A program made the position numbers and the translations under genes. DNA of 64,000 nt, taken from assembly GCF_014066305.1 (NCBI RefSeq), contig NW_023501071.1:434001-498000 (forward strand), read 5' to 3'. The DNA comes from Letharia columbiana (lineage: Eukaryota; Ascomycota; Lecanoromycetes; Lecanorales; Parmeliaceae). Under the pieces are notes generated by a model. That model saw only the letters and a list, made by a program, of their open reading frames with translations, had not been told where the DNA came from and ran no database searches. This document shows positions 47,591 through 59,999 of this stretch, in pieces; the stretch's first letter is position 1; each line of letters opens with the position of its first letter.

Positions 47591-50500
47591 CATTTGCCTA
47601 TTATAATTTCTTCTCTTACTTCTTCTCTTATAGAGTATTAAACTAAGTAACTAGCTAAGTAACTAACTAAGTAAATAACTAAGTAACTAGCTAACGATCT
47701 AACTAAGTAGATAGATAGTATTAATTAAGTTATTAATCGAGTATCGCTAACTTAGAAGAAGTATAAAGAGGAAAACGATAGCTATAAATTCGTTCGGGCT
47801 CTTTTTAGTCTTTTAACGCGTTTATAAATAGTAGTAGATAGCTATTAAGCTTTCTTACGGTCTCGCTTATTAGTAATAATAAATTCGTCGAGAGATAGTC
47901 TAAAGATATTAATAGAGAGTTTAAAGAGATAAGTAAAAGAATATATATATATCTGAGATATTAAGAATAAATATATTTATCTTAATAGAATTAATAGAAT
48001 TAATAGAGAGATAGAAGAATAATAATTATATAAATAGATGAAAGGATTATTCGATTTCGAACGCGTTTCGTATAACTATATTTAAATACTACTTCGCTTT
48101 ATTAATAGTAGATTAAACTTTATAATTTTTATAGCGTTAGAAAGCGTAAAGCGAGCTTTATAATTTAAGAAATTATAAAGTAACTATATATATTATAAGC
48201 TAAGTACTTTAAAGTATAAAACTTCTATATATAAATTTTTAATAAGAAAAGCGCGAAAGAGTTATCGAGCTAATTTAGTCGATCTAATTAAAGAGCGTAG
48301 CGAACTCGAATTTATAATTAGCTATATATATAAATTTAAGATTTTTAAGCTTAGCCTTATCTTATTCTATTATATATACTAATAACTACTTTAATTTAAA
48401 AAGAGTAATAAATTATTTTTATTATTATTTATATATAGCTAATATTAATATCTTATTAATAATTATATTAGCTTCGAAATAACTAGTATCGATAAAAATA
48501 TTATTAATAGAATATATCTTTTTAGAAGCGAATAATATAATTATTATTCGAAATAAAAAATATATTAATAGATTATTTAGAGTATTTACTAAATATATCT
48601 TATTAAAACTTTCTCTTATAATTTTAAAGAAAAGTTATTTATTTTCTAAATCGAAAGAATTATTAGAGATATTTATATTATTATCGAGAGAGAGATTATT
48701 AAATATATAATTCTTATCTATTTCTAAGATAACGATATTAATCTTTAATAAGATCTTTTTTATTATTCTTTAAAATAGACTTCTTATAATTCTTTTAATA
48801 CTAGTTAATAACTTCGTAGTTAAAATATACTTAATTCTTCTCTATAGAGATCTTTACTTTTATAATAGAAGTTAAAAGAATATTAACTATTCTAATAGTT
48901 AAAGTAGTAATTCTTAGTATTATCTTTATAATTAAAATAGATTTAAACTAATCGATAATCTCTTGTAATAATCTCTTAATAATAATCTTTTAATATTTAA
49001 CTCGTTAATTAAAATCTATTAATATAAAATAATTTTTTATACTTCGAAGGTCTATAAACTTATTATAAGACTTTAAAATCGTTTATAAACTAGAATAAAT
49101 CTTCTTATAGAGATCTTTAAGTATTTATTTTTTATTTATATTAATAGTAATAGCGAGATATATTATATTAAAAAAGAATTCGATAAACGATTCGCTATTT
49201 ATTATTAAGATCTTATATTCTTAATTAATATTACTCTTTTTATAAGAATTTTTATAGATCTTAGATAATTAATTTAAAATTACGTTAATTATAATATAAA
49301 GATTAGAATAATTATAAAGTCTTCTATATAAGATATACTTAGCGATATTCTCTTTAATTTATCTTAAAATATAAACTATCTTAATAAATTTAATAGAGTA
49401 ATAATTAAAGTTAATATTTAACTTAGTTATTATTTTAAAGTATTAATTATCTTATAAAAAGTCGATATCGTTAATAAATATAGCGAGATCGAGAATCTTT
49501 ATCGATTTTTTATATTTTCGAGAATATACTTTAATTAAAGTCTTATCGTCGTTAGTTAATACTATATCGATTTTATATTAACGAAGTTTCTTAATTATCT
49601 ACTTCGCTTTTATAAATATAGAAATTAAATAACTTCTATTTACTTTTAAAATATCGATTTTCTTTTTAAATAGTTTAGCTTTAGATTTTAATATTATCTC
49701 TCTTCTTTAATATAGTATTAATTTAAGCGATAATATTAAGATATCTATTATATTCTTTTTAAATCTAATTAAATATTTAGAAGAGATTTTTAGAGTTTAT
49801 TCTTATTTAATATTATATCTATAAGATATTATAGATATATTATAAAGACTTAGCGATATTAATAACTTTAAATTCGTTTTATATAATAATAAAGTATCGT
49901 TAATAAGTCGTCTTATTTAGAATATTTTTAATTCTATTATCTTATTCTTAATTATTATTAAAATTAATTATAATAAATATTAGTTTTCTTTAGAAAAGAA
50001 AGAATTTTCTAATAAAAGAGAAGAAAAAGAATATAAGATATATATAAGTACTTCGAGAGAAATAGTATTTAATATACTTATATTATAAAAGACTAGTAAT
50101 ACTTTTTATTTAAAAGAAAGAAAAATCTAGTATTAAAAAATCGATTTCTTCGTTATTATTAAATAGACTTTTTATTAATAATTTTAAATATTATAAAGAA
50201 TCTAAATATCTTAAATAATACTCTTTATAATAAAAAGGATTTAATAAAGTAATATCTTATATCGCTAAGATATAAATTCTAAAAGCGAATAAGTACGCGG
50301 GGGAGAAGATATCTTATTAAAAAATTATATAGAGATATCTAATTTTAAAGAATTATAATTTTATAAGTAGTAAATTAATTTTAATATCGTAAAGAGTTTA
50401 AATATCTTTAATAATACTCTTTCGAACGATATAATTAATATTATTAGTTTATTAAAATATTTAAAAGATAAATATAGCGAGTTCTTTGCGATTCGCTTAG

Positions 50501-50736
50501 TCGTATAAATAATTTAATACTTTCTTTATTTCTTACTCACTATTATATAAAGTTAATTCGCTATTTATAATAGTTTTTTAAACTCGCTTTATCTATATAG
50601 TAAGCTTATTTAAAAGTACTATATCTTAATAATTAATATTAATTATAATTAAATAATCTTATTTAGTCTTCTAATAAAGCTTTTACTAATAACTTTTTTA
50701 AATTTATTTATTAATTTAAATAAAATAAAGACGACT

Positions 50737-50963
50737 TAGTTATAGTATTAGAATTAATATAAAATTAATAATTATATAAATATATTAGATAAGATAATTA
50801 AGTAGAGAATAATTATATATAAGAGAGAAAGATTTTATATAGTATAAAAAGCTTCTTTTAGAATATACTAGATTAAAATAGAAAAAACTAGTCGTATTAA
50901 AGAATATATATAATATTAAAGAAATCTATAGTATTAAAGAAATATAAAATACGCTTATAATAT
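50737..50963 (-). repeat. 5' LTR of gypsy-3 (approximate)
   Basis: Shares AGTTATAGTATTAGAA.TA, TATATAAGAGAGAAAG and AATACGCTTATAATAT with other LTR-like segments. Followed at 50,966 by gypsy-2 RT sequence. Confidence 0.5.
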
Positions 50964-50965
50964 TT

Positions 50966-53676
50966 TAATTTATTTTAACTTATATTCTAATATAGAATAG
51001 ATTTAACTCTTTAATAATTTAACGATATTAGTTTTTATAAATTCTAATTTATAATTATTTAAACGATATAATAATAATTTATCTATCTTTATTCTATCGA
51101 AAATCTTTAAATAATTATAATACTTAATATAAAGTTATTATTTAATATCTTAAAAGCTAACGATTTCGATATCGCTAATTTAAATAAGATAATTCGATTT
51201 CTAACATTTCTTATACTTCTTTTCTAAGTTATAAGAGTATAACTTATTAACTAATATATAAGAATTATATAATTTCTTTTAAGAAGATAACTTCTTTAAT
51301 AGCGAGTTATAGATCTTATTTATAATAATAGTTAATTAGTTAATTTTCTTTATTACCTCTTAATTAATAGTATAAAATAAATTAATAGTCGAAAAGATAT
51401 GATATTTAATATAGAATTTAGATAATTTTCGAGATATTATTCTAGAAGATATAGAATATTTTCAATTCCACTCGATATTTTATATATAAATTATCGTATT
51501 TTAAAATCATCTCGTATAAAATAGACTAGCCTCGTTATAGAGCTTTAAGAATTATAAGATTCTATAAATAGAATATAAAGATATAAATTTTCAAAGAAAA
51601 GAGATAAAAGTTAAAAAATTCTAAGTTTAAAAAATCTCATATCTTTTCGATTAGTAATTATATAATATTAATTTCGATAATATTAATAGATTATAAATCT
51701 ATATCTCGCTTTTATTTTATATCTCGAAAAGTAAATATAAATCCCTTTTTATTAATTAATTTATTAGAGATATTTAAATTAATAATAAAATTTAAATTAT
51801 TATTATATACGAATTAAAGAGAAGATTCTTTTATTAAAATAATCTATAAGATAAAGAATTTTAATTTTTAAACTTAATAAGATAGCGAGATTCTTCGCTA
51901 TCGAGGTCTCGTTATTATTATAATTATAGCGATTTAATATAAAAAGAATCTTATCTTTTATTATATTAAGAAGTATTCTATATTTATTTATTTATAATTT
52001 TTTTAAAATTATATTATATATAAAAGGGGTAATAAGTATAAAATACGTTCTCTCTTAATAGTTATTTACTATTATTATCGAAAGTAAATAATAAATAATA
52101 AGTTTCTTTATAATTCGACTATTATAATTCTTTAAAGATTTAAATTTCGATAGTAAAATCGATTCTAATAATAATTCTTCGTAAATTCTATAAATTAGAA
52201 ACTTATTAATAACTATATATATCTTAATATATCTACTATTAATAAGAGCGTTCTAAAATAAATATTTTTATTCTTATAATAATAGCGTAACTTATATTCT
52301 AAAAAAATAGCGTATTAAAAAATTATTAAAAGTATTTAATAGATATATATTATAGATACTTCTTATCGTAACTTTAATAAAAACTATTTATTTTCTAAAT
52401 TCTTAGAAACTTTATAAATATCGATTAATAGATTAATCTTATATTTATCGTTAATAATAAATTTATAAATTCTTATATCTTATAAGGCCTTTTTATTAAT
52501 ATTAATCTATCTCTATATTAGATAATCTCGTTTTAAATAATCTATTTTTTTATAATTAAAATATATAAAGTCTTTCGAATTAATATTTATTTTTATCTTC
52601 GATATACTCTAAAAAGTATTTAAAGTATAAATACTCGATATAATAGCGAAAGGCGTATAATTCTCGATTATAGTAATAATAATTTTCTTATTCGAGTTAT
52701 AATAATTTTAAAAGTTATTTTATTAAGAGTTAAAGCTTAATATCGTTTATAATTTATACGCTATAAATTATTATTATTTATAAGATATTTTTTAATATTC
52801 TTTAAAGATATAGACTTTTAATTAGAAAGGCTTATAAAAATAATATAAAGTTAAATATATATTTATAATTTAATATTTAAATTATCTCTTTTAGATAAAT
52901 TTTATTATAATTAAATTTAAAATTTAATTTAATAAGTTTTATATATAATCTATTAAAGGACTAAATTATTTATTAAAAAGAATTATAATACTATCTTATC
53001 TTATTATAATAATTTATTTCTTTATAAATCTTAATTAGTTAGACTATAATCTCGCTAATTAATATATAAAGATTTATAATACTTTTATTTTTTCTATTTT
53101 AAATATAAAAATTTACTTTTTTATCTATCTATAATAAAAGATAGATAATTTAAAATATTTCGATAAAGGAATAATTCTTATTACTTAATAAAATTTTTTT
53201 AAACTAAATAATTCTTCTATTCGAAATTTATATTATTTATTAAAGAAAGAGAATTAAATAGTTTAATTAACTTTTCTTCTTTATAAATAAAAAGTAAAAT
53301 CTAAATAAACTTTAGTAAGATTAACGCTTATATCTTAATAATAATTTATAAATTTTTCTATATACTTTATTATAATATACTTAGTTATTATTAAATCGTT
53401 CTATTATTTTTCTATAACTCTTTAATCTTAATATTAATTTACTATAAATATTATTAAATCTTATTTTATTAGTCTACTATCTTATTCTTTTTAGTTTTAA
53501 GATTAATATATTATTTAACTATATTTTAAAATTAGTCTTATTAATAATAGAAATTAAAGAATGATAATAAGAAATTAATTTAGCTTTCTATCGATTTAAT
53601 AGCGTATTTAATAAAGATTAATTATCTATTATAGATTTATAATAATCTTAATAATCTCTACTATCTTATTAAATAA
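50966..53676 (-). pseudogene. gypsy-2 RT N-terminus, protease and gag relic
   Basis: Colinear with gypsy-1 24,890-26,900 (for example TATACTTCTTTTCTAAGTTA at 51,217 against the 25,130 region). Continues at 54,083-54,432 and 56,979-57,220 after two Helitron insertions. No open frame remains. Confidence 0.55.
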
Positions 53677-54082
53677 CGAGTTTAGACGTATAAATTAAAT
53701 TTATAATATATTTTTTTAATTAGAGCTATCTAGTAAATTTAATAAGCGATCTTTAATAAGCGAACTTTAATAAGCGATATTTTGAATGCCTTGCTTTTTA
53801 ATAATTATAAGATTGAATTTTATATTTTTTTTAGCGTTAAAAGCGAAAATTACGGGCTATAATTTAAAAAAAAATCTAAAAATTTTAATAGAAAATAGTA
53901 ATATTATTAAAAGATTAAAAGTAAGATAAAAGATTTTAATAGTTACGAACGCTAATTTATTTACTCACTATAACTTAGTCGATCTAATTAAAAAACGTAG
54001 CGAACTCGAATTTATAATTAGTTATATATATAAAATTAAGATTTTATAACTTAGCTCTATCTTATTCTTTTATATATATTAA
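53677..54082 (-). mobile_element. short non-autonomous Helitron, 406 bp
   Basis: CGAGTTTAGACG at 53,677, TATATATATTAA ending at 54,082. Host A 53,676, T 54,083. Confidence 0.75.
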
Positions 54083-54612
54083 TAAGAATTATAATTAATT
54101 AAATATCTAAATAAGAAGATTATTAATTTAATTTATCTTATATAATTATATATTTAAATTTTATAAAAAGAAAGAAAGTTAACTTTAAAATTAAATAAAT
54201 AGAGTAATATTACTTCTTTTAAGTTTATAATATTATAAATATTTAGTAAAATAAAGAAAATAAAAACTTTCTATAATATCTTTTATAAAGCTTTACTACA
54301 AATTCGAAAAATAATTTTACATTTTATAGAGATTTTTTTTTCTTAATTTATTAATCGTTTAGACTATTATAAAAACTATAAATAGTTTAAATATTATTCT
54401 TTTAAATAGTTTTATTTCATTTAAAGAGTTAATTAGTATATATAATAGAATAAGATAGAGCTAAACTAGAAAATCTTAAATTTATATATATAGTTAATTA
54501 TAGATTTAGAGTTATTACGCTCTTTAATTAAATCGACTAAATTAGCTCGCTAGCCCTCTCTCGACCTTTCTTATTAAAAATTTATATATAGAGATTTTAT
54601 ACTCTAAAATAA

Positions 54613-55222
54613 CGAGTAAAGGCCTATGAATTAAATTCTACGTTTTTTTTAATCAGGGCTGTCGAGTAAATTTGGTGAGCGGTCTTTGATGAGCGGTCTT
54701 TGATGAGCGATCTTTGATGAGCGATCTTTGGTGAGCGATATTTGAATTCCTTGCCTTTAAATATCTATAAGACTAAATTTAGTAATTTTTTTTTTCTAAA
54801 AGCCCACATTACGTTCTATAATTTAAAAGAAAAATCTTAAAATTTTAATAGAAAACAAAAAAGTTATTATAAGTTTAAATAATATACACCTGTTTTTGAT
54901 TAGGGCTGTCGAGCGGACTTTGGTGAGCGAACTTTGGTGAGCGATATTTGAATTCCTTGCGCTTTAATAATTATAAGACTAATTGAGAAATTTTTTTATT
55001 CGAAAGCCCATATTCCGGTCTACAATTTAAAAAAAAAAAACTTAATAGAAAAAAAAAGTTATTCTATGTGTTAATAACGTACACCTATTTTTTAATAGTT
55101 GCGAACGCTAATTTATTTACCGTTCTAACCAAAAGCGTAGACCTAACGAATTAATGATTGGCTGCATATACAAATTCAAGGTTTTCTAGTTCAGCTCTAT
55201 CTTATTCTTTTATATATACTAA
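54613..55222 (-). mobile_element. short non-autonomous Helitron, 610 bp, inside B4
   Basis: CGAGTAAAGGCC at 54,613, TATATATACTAA ending at 55,222. Excision gives CTAAAATAATTAGCTTT, identical to B1 at about 15,500, so there is no target duplication. Rich in retained CA/TG with four GATCTTTG.TGAGCG-type repeats (54,675-54,740). Confidence 0.85.
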
Positions 55223-56190
55223 TTAGCTTTCTATAATTACTATTACTTTATAATTTCATAAATTATAAAGCTTAGTTTACGCTTTCTAATAATATAAAAT
55301 TTATAAAATTTAACTTACTATTAATAAATTAAATAGATATTTAAATATAATAATTATAGTAGTTATACTAGACGCGTTCGAGATTAAATAATTTTTAATA
55401 CCCCTCGCGGAAATATTACTAAACGCTTTAGATATATATACTTCTTTTATTCGCCTCTTAGAGCCTTTATTACTACCTCTAAATTATCTCTCGATAAATT
55501 TATTACTACTAATAATCGAGATTTTAATAACTATCTACTACTATTTATAAACGCGTTAGAAGACTTTTAAAAAGACGTTAAAACGAATTTATAGTCATCG
55601 TTCTCTTCTATATACTTCTTTGAAACTAGCGATAATATCTTTTAACTCAGCGATACTATCTTCTAAGACACGTCTTTCTTCTTAATTTATTCTTTATTAT
55701 TTTATTCTAATTATATTTCTTCTATAATTCTATTAATTTATTAATTATAAATATATTTATTCTCGATACTCCTTATCTAAATATTACTAAATATCTAAAG
55801 TATATATTTCTTTTATCTATCTTTTAAACTTCTTATTAACGCTCTTAAACTATCTCTTAATAAATTTATTATTACTAATAATCGAGGCCGTAAGCGAGCT
55901 TAATAGCTATCTATTACTACTTATAAATATATTAAATATATTAAAAAACTCTTAAAAAGAGCTTAAACGAATTTATAGTTATTATCTTCTTTTATATACT
56001 TCTTCTAAGCTAATAATACTCGATTAATTACTTTATTAATATTACTTATTCTATTAGCTTAATAATCTACTTAATTAGATTATTAACTAGTTACTTAATT
56101 ATTTACTTAATTAGTTATTTAGCTAGTTACTTAGTTTAATACTTTATAAGAGAAGAAGTAAGAGAAGAAACTATAATAGATAAATGTGGA

Positions 56191-56310
56191 GAATACTACG
56201 AAGAATACTACGGAGAATACTACGAAGAATATTACGAAGAATATTACGAAGAATATTACGAAGAATATTACGAAGAATATTACGAAGAATACTACGGAGA
56301 ATACTACGAA
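56191..56310 (+). repeat. 12-bp array, 10 units, in Helitron B4
   Basis: GAATACTACGAA, GAATATTACGAA and GAATACTACGGA units; frame Glu-Tyr-Tyr-Glu/Gly. Same minisatellite as 47,307-47,590 at a different copy number and in the opposite orientation. Confidence 0.9.
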
Positions 56311-57221
56311 GAAATTAAGCGGTAATAAGATTATTATTATTAAGAATACGACTTAGCTCTCTAAGATCCCACGTTATATACTCTCTATAATTCTATATTA
56401 AATTATTACTTAGTAAGCGAAGAATATTATTATAACTTAATTTATTATTTCTATTATATTAATATAATATATTATTATAATAATATTATAAGAGAAGAAT
56501 TTACTATAATAATTATAGTTAATTAAGTCTCTATAGAAGAAATATCGAATAATATATATTTAAACGAATTAAAATCGTTCGATATCTTATTCTAATAGTT
56601 ATTTTAATATTTGAAAGTTTTTATTTTAATAGAAGATAAAATAGAATTTATATTACTAATTAATATATTATCTTTATTTCTTTTTAATATTTCGATACTT
56701 CTTATTATAAGAATATAATCTTTCTCTATTTTTTATAGATAATTATTATAAATTAATTTTTTATACTTAATATATCTTTCTAATTAAGTCTTAGCGCGTC
56801 TCTCTTTATATATATATATCTATATATTATATAGATTAAATTAATTTTATAATAGTAGAAGTAGATTAAAAACGTATAGTAAGCGATTAGAGTTCGATTT
56901 AACTTAGAGCTAGAGCTAAAATTTAATTTAACTTAGAAAAATCTAACTTTATAAATTTAATTTATAGGCCTTTACTTATTATATAATAATTTAATTAAAT
57001 AATAATTTCTTTTAATTTACTAATTATATAAATAATCTAATTTAATAATTACTTTATTTCTCTAACTAGTTATAAAATCGTTACGCTATTTTAATAGATA
57101 TTTTTTATAATCTATTATCTATATAATAGATTAATTTAAAAATAGATTAATTTAACTTAATACCTTATTAAAGTCTTTTCTAAATTTATCTACTAATTTA
57201 AATATAATAAGTAAAATAAAC

Positions 57222-57415
57222 TAGTTATAATATTAAGATTAATATAAATATAATATTAATATAAGTTTATTAAATAAGATAATTAGATATCGAATAATTA
57301 TATAGATAGAAGATATTAAATTATAATAAATAACTCTATTAAGATACGCTAAGCTCTAATAAAAATTAAAGCTAAATAATATATTAATAGAGATATAAGA
57401 TATATTTATAATAAT
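57222..57415 (-). repeat. 5' LTR of gypsy-2 (approximate)
   Basis: See the 11,905-12,086 partner. Preceded by sequence parallel to the gypsy-1 region 27,640-27,850 upstream of its LTR. Confidence 0.5.
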
Positions 57416-57417
57416 AA

Positions 57418-57625
57418 AGTTAAGAATTATATAGATATATTAAATTAAGATAATTAAGTAAGATATAATTATATATAAGAGAGAAAGTCTCTTTTTAGAT
57501 ACGCTAGATCGTAATAGAGTTAATTTATATAAAAGAAGATATTAAAGAATATATAATATTAAAGAGAAATATAATATTAAAGAATATATAAATATAAAGT
57601 ATACTCGTAATATTATTCTCTCTTA
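57418..57625. repeat. second LTR-like segment, gypsy-3 subtype
   Basis: Resembles 50,737-50,963 (TATATAAGAGAGAAAG, AAGAATATATAATATTAAAG, ATACTCGTAATATT). Abuts the gypsy-2 LTR; possibly a solo LTR. Confidence 0.4.
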
Positions 57626-57683
57626 ATATGATAATAATTCTTATCGCGAAAGACTAATTTTAAATATTAAATAATATTAGAAA

Positions 57684-58288
57684 CGAGTAAAAATATATAA
57701 ATTAAATTTATAATCGTTTTTTTAAATTAGAGCTATTAAGTAAATTTTAGTAAGCGATCTTTAATAAGCGATATCTAAATTTTTTATCTTTAAATATCTA
57801 TAAGACTAAATTTAGTAATTCTTTTTTTCTTCTAAAAGTCTATATTACGATCTATAATTTAAATAAAAAATCTTAAAAATTAAATAGAAAATTAAAAGAT
57901 TATTTTAAAATTAAATGATATATATCTAATTAGAGTTATCTAACTATCGAGTAAACTTTAATAAGCGAACTTTAATAAACGATATTTAAGATTCTTATTC
58001 TTTAATAACTATAAGACTAAATTTTAAAACTTTTATCTTATTAAAAAGCGTAATTTTCGCGTTATAATTTAAAGAAATAATCTTTAAATTTTAATAGAAA
58101 ATAGTAAAGTTATTAAAGGATTAAAAGTATAGTAAGGGATTTTAATAATTATAAAGGCTAATTTATTTACTAGCGATAACTTAATTAATCTAATTAAAAA
58201 GCGTAGTAAATTTAAATTTATAAATAATTATATATATAAATTCAAGATTTTTAAGCTTAGCTTTATCTTATTCTATTCTATATATTAA
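57684..58288 (-). mobile_element. short non-autonomous Helitron, 605 bp
   Basis: CGAGTAAAAATA at 57,684, TATATTAA ending at 58,288. Host A 57,683, T 58,289. Confidence 0.7.
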
Positions 58289-59999
58289 TATTAAAAAAAT
58301 ACTCGCTATATATAATTTAATATTAAAAATAAGAAATTAGAAAGTAACTTCGTCTATATAACTCGATTTTCTTCGAGGGCGATAGCGATAGTAACTCTAT
58401 ATATTCGAAGACTTATTATAATCTCGTTACTAGTCTAATATTATAATACTTAAAGAACTTAGAAATAAAGTTAATTAATAAAGAAATAACGAAATAATAA
58501 CTCGAAAAATAATTTAATATTCGAATTTTAAGTAAAGAAGAAATCGTTAAATAAAGATCTTTAATTAATTAAAGTCTCTCGAGTTACTCGAATCTTAACT
58601 TTAAATTAATAATATATAATTCTTAATAATTTTCTTTATAAGATATTATATATAAAAAGTTATTTAAAAACTTTAAAACGACGATAATATATCTTATAAT
58701 TATACGCTATCGAGTCGAAGTAAGTTAAAATAAATATTTACGATAACGTTATACTTAATTAAATTCGAAGTACTTTAATATTAAATAATAATAATCTAAG
58801 TAATAAAAGATAAAGTCTTAATATTTAAAATAGTCTTTATAATCTTATTAATCGAGAATTTTTAAGTTTATTTAAGTATAAAGTTAACTATCTTCTTTAT
58901 CTTATAGAATCTCTTATAAAGATTCTTAACTATTAATATAAAAAGAATAATTCTAAAATAAGTAATTAAAGAATTAATTTATAAGAATTAATATATAGTA
59001 TATAGAGAGATTAATTACGATAAGATAATTCTTCGATATAAATAATTAATATATTAGAGGCGAAATTATAGAATATTATTTTAAAGAAGATATTATCGAG
59101 TATAATATAGAGATTTTAATTATTATTATAAAGATCTTTATAAAAAGAAATATTAATTACTTTAAGTTAAGTAATACTATACTCTTATCTTACGAAAAAA
59201 TCGATTTCTAAAATTTAAGATTACGAAGATATATATATAACTTATTATTAAAGTTAAATAACTTATTATAATATTTATAAGAGATCTTATTATATTTACT
59301 TTTTTAATTAAAACTTAAAAGTTAATTAATAAACGAGAATAATATTAAATATATTATATATTTATAATATTTAAGAGATATTTACGAAGCGAATTTTAAA
59401 GGCGATATTAAAGTCTTTTATATAATTAAAAAGAGTTCGAATTTAATTATTAAAATTTCTATATACTTATCGAGATTTATATATTATCTAAATTTCTTAA
59501 ATACTTTAATATTATAGAAATATCGACTTACGAATATACTTTCAAAAATAAATATAGAATATTTATCTTATAATAGTCGAGAAAATATTCTCTAAGACGC
59601 TTAATAAACGACTTAGTAATCGAATTTCATCGAGAAATTAAACAATTTAATATTCTAAAATATAAAAATAAATTTTTTAAACTTTCTTATCGATTTCTTT
59701 AATTCTTAAATACTTCTAATTAAAAGATATAATATATTTAAATTTTATAATAAAATACGTATATACTTAATAACGAAGTTATCGTTTAACTCTTAATTTA
59801 TAAGTTATAAATTATATATAATATACTTAATCTAACTTAAATTATACGAAATTTTAATATACTTAAATCGAGTTATAGCGAGTTATTTAGAATATAACGA
59901 TTTATAAGATTATAAAGTAATAAACGTAGCGAGATATTCTTTATAAAACTTTATTATTAATAAATTAATAACTTAATTAAGAGGTTTATGTAAAAAATA
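58289..59999. mobile_element. degraded element related to 3,100-4,000
   Basis: 58,420-58,870 aligns with 3,520-3,960 in the same orientation. The rest (59,000-59,960) has long stretches of moderately open plus frame without a motif I can name. Boundaries unknown, apart from Helitrons on both sides. Confidence 0.4.

Larger units (their letters stand above)
43426..48382 (-). mobile_element. Helitron B5, split by element T-2
   Basis: 3' end at 43,426 (TAAGTTTAGGCC), 5' end at 48,382 (complement TTAGTATATATAATAG). Host A 43,425, T 48,383. Own segments 43,426-44,046 and 47,307-48,382, colinear with B4 in reverse orientation. Carries the expanded 12-bp array. Confidence 0.75.
36403..50963 (-). mobile_element. 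Ty3/gypsy retrotransposon gypsy-3, itself split by two Helitrons
   Basis: Own segments: about 36,403-38,822, 42,204-43,425 and 48,383-50,963. Integrase at about 36,700-37,700, RNase H end near 38,040, RT across the B3 insertion, protease about 42,600-43,300, gag 49,560-48,790 (KILDLAIFINDIDFL.DN, SKIYKNSYKKSNIN.EYKILI), LTR-like 50,737-50,963. Inserted in the RT region of gypsy-2. No 3' LTR recognised at its low end. Confidence 0.6.
54433..56978 (+). mobile_element. Helitron B4, with another Helitron inside
   Basis: 5' TTAGTATATATAATAG, 3' GGCCTTTACTTA. Host A 54,432, T 56,979. Own length 1,936 bp. Contains the N-terminal coding block, Leu/Ser-rich heptad-like repeats (about 56,040-56,140) and ten 12-bp units at 56,191-56,310. 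Confidence 0.75.
11905..57415 (-). mobile_element. outer Ty3/gypsy retrotransposon (gypsy-2) split by many nested insertions
   Basis: Own segments, approximately: 11,905-12,378, 30,512-30,801, 31,385-31,421, 33,144-35,126, 35,715-36,402, 50,966-53,676, 54,083-54,432 and 56,979-57,415. Joined, they follow the internal order of gypsy-1 read on the minus strand (gag at the right, then protease, RT, RNase H, integrase). Joints fit gypsy-1 closely: GTAAATAA at 12,378 rejoins TAATAATC at 30,512 where gypsy-1 reads GTAAATAATAGTAAT. AGAATA at 35,126 rejoins TTATTATTAATATAA at 35,715 where gypsy-1 reads AGAATATCTTCGTTAATATAA. LTR-like ends at 11,905-12,086 and 57,222-57,415 share a subtype. About 80 bp is missing around 36,402/50,966. 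Element identity is well supported; outer ends are an inference. Confidence 0.6.

Noticed and set aside
47254..47646. 130- and 96-codon open frames on both strands
   Set aside because: Produced by the 12-bp array, which has no stop in several frames. The meaningful frame is the Glu-Tyr-Tyr one of the Helitron.
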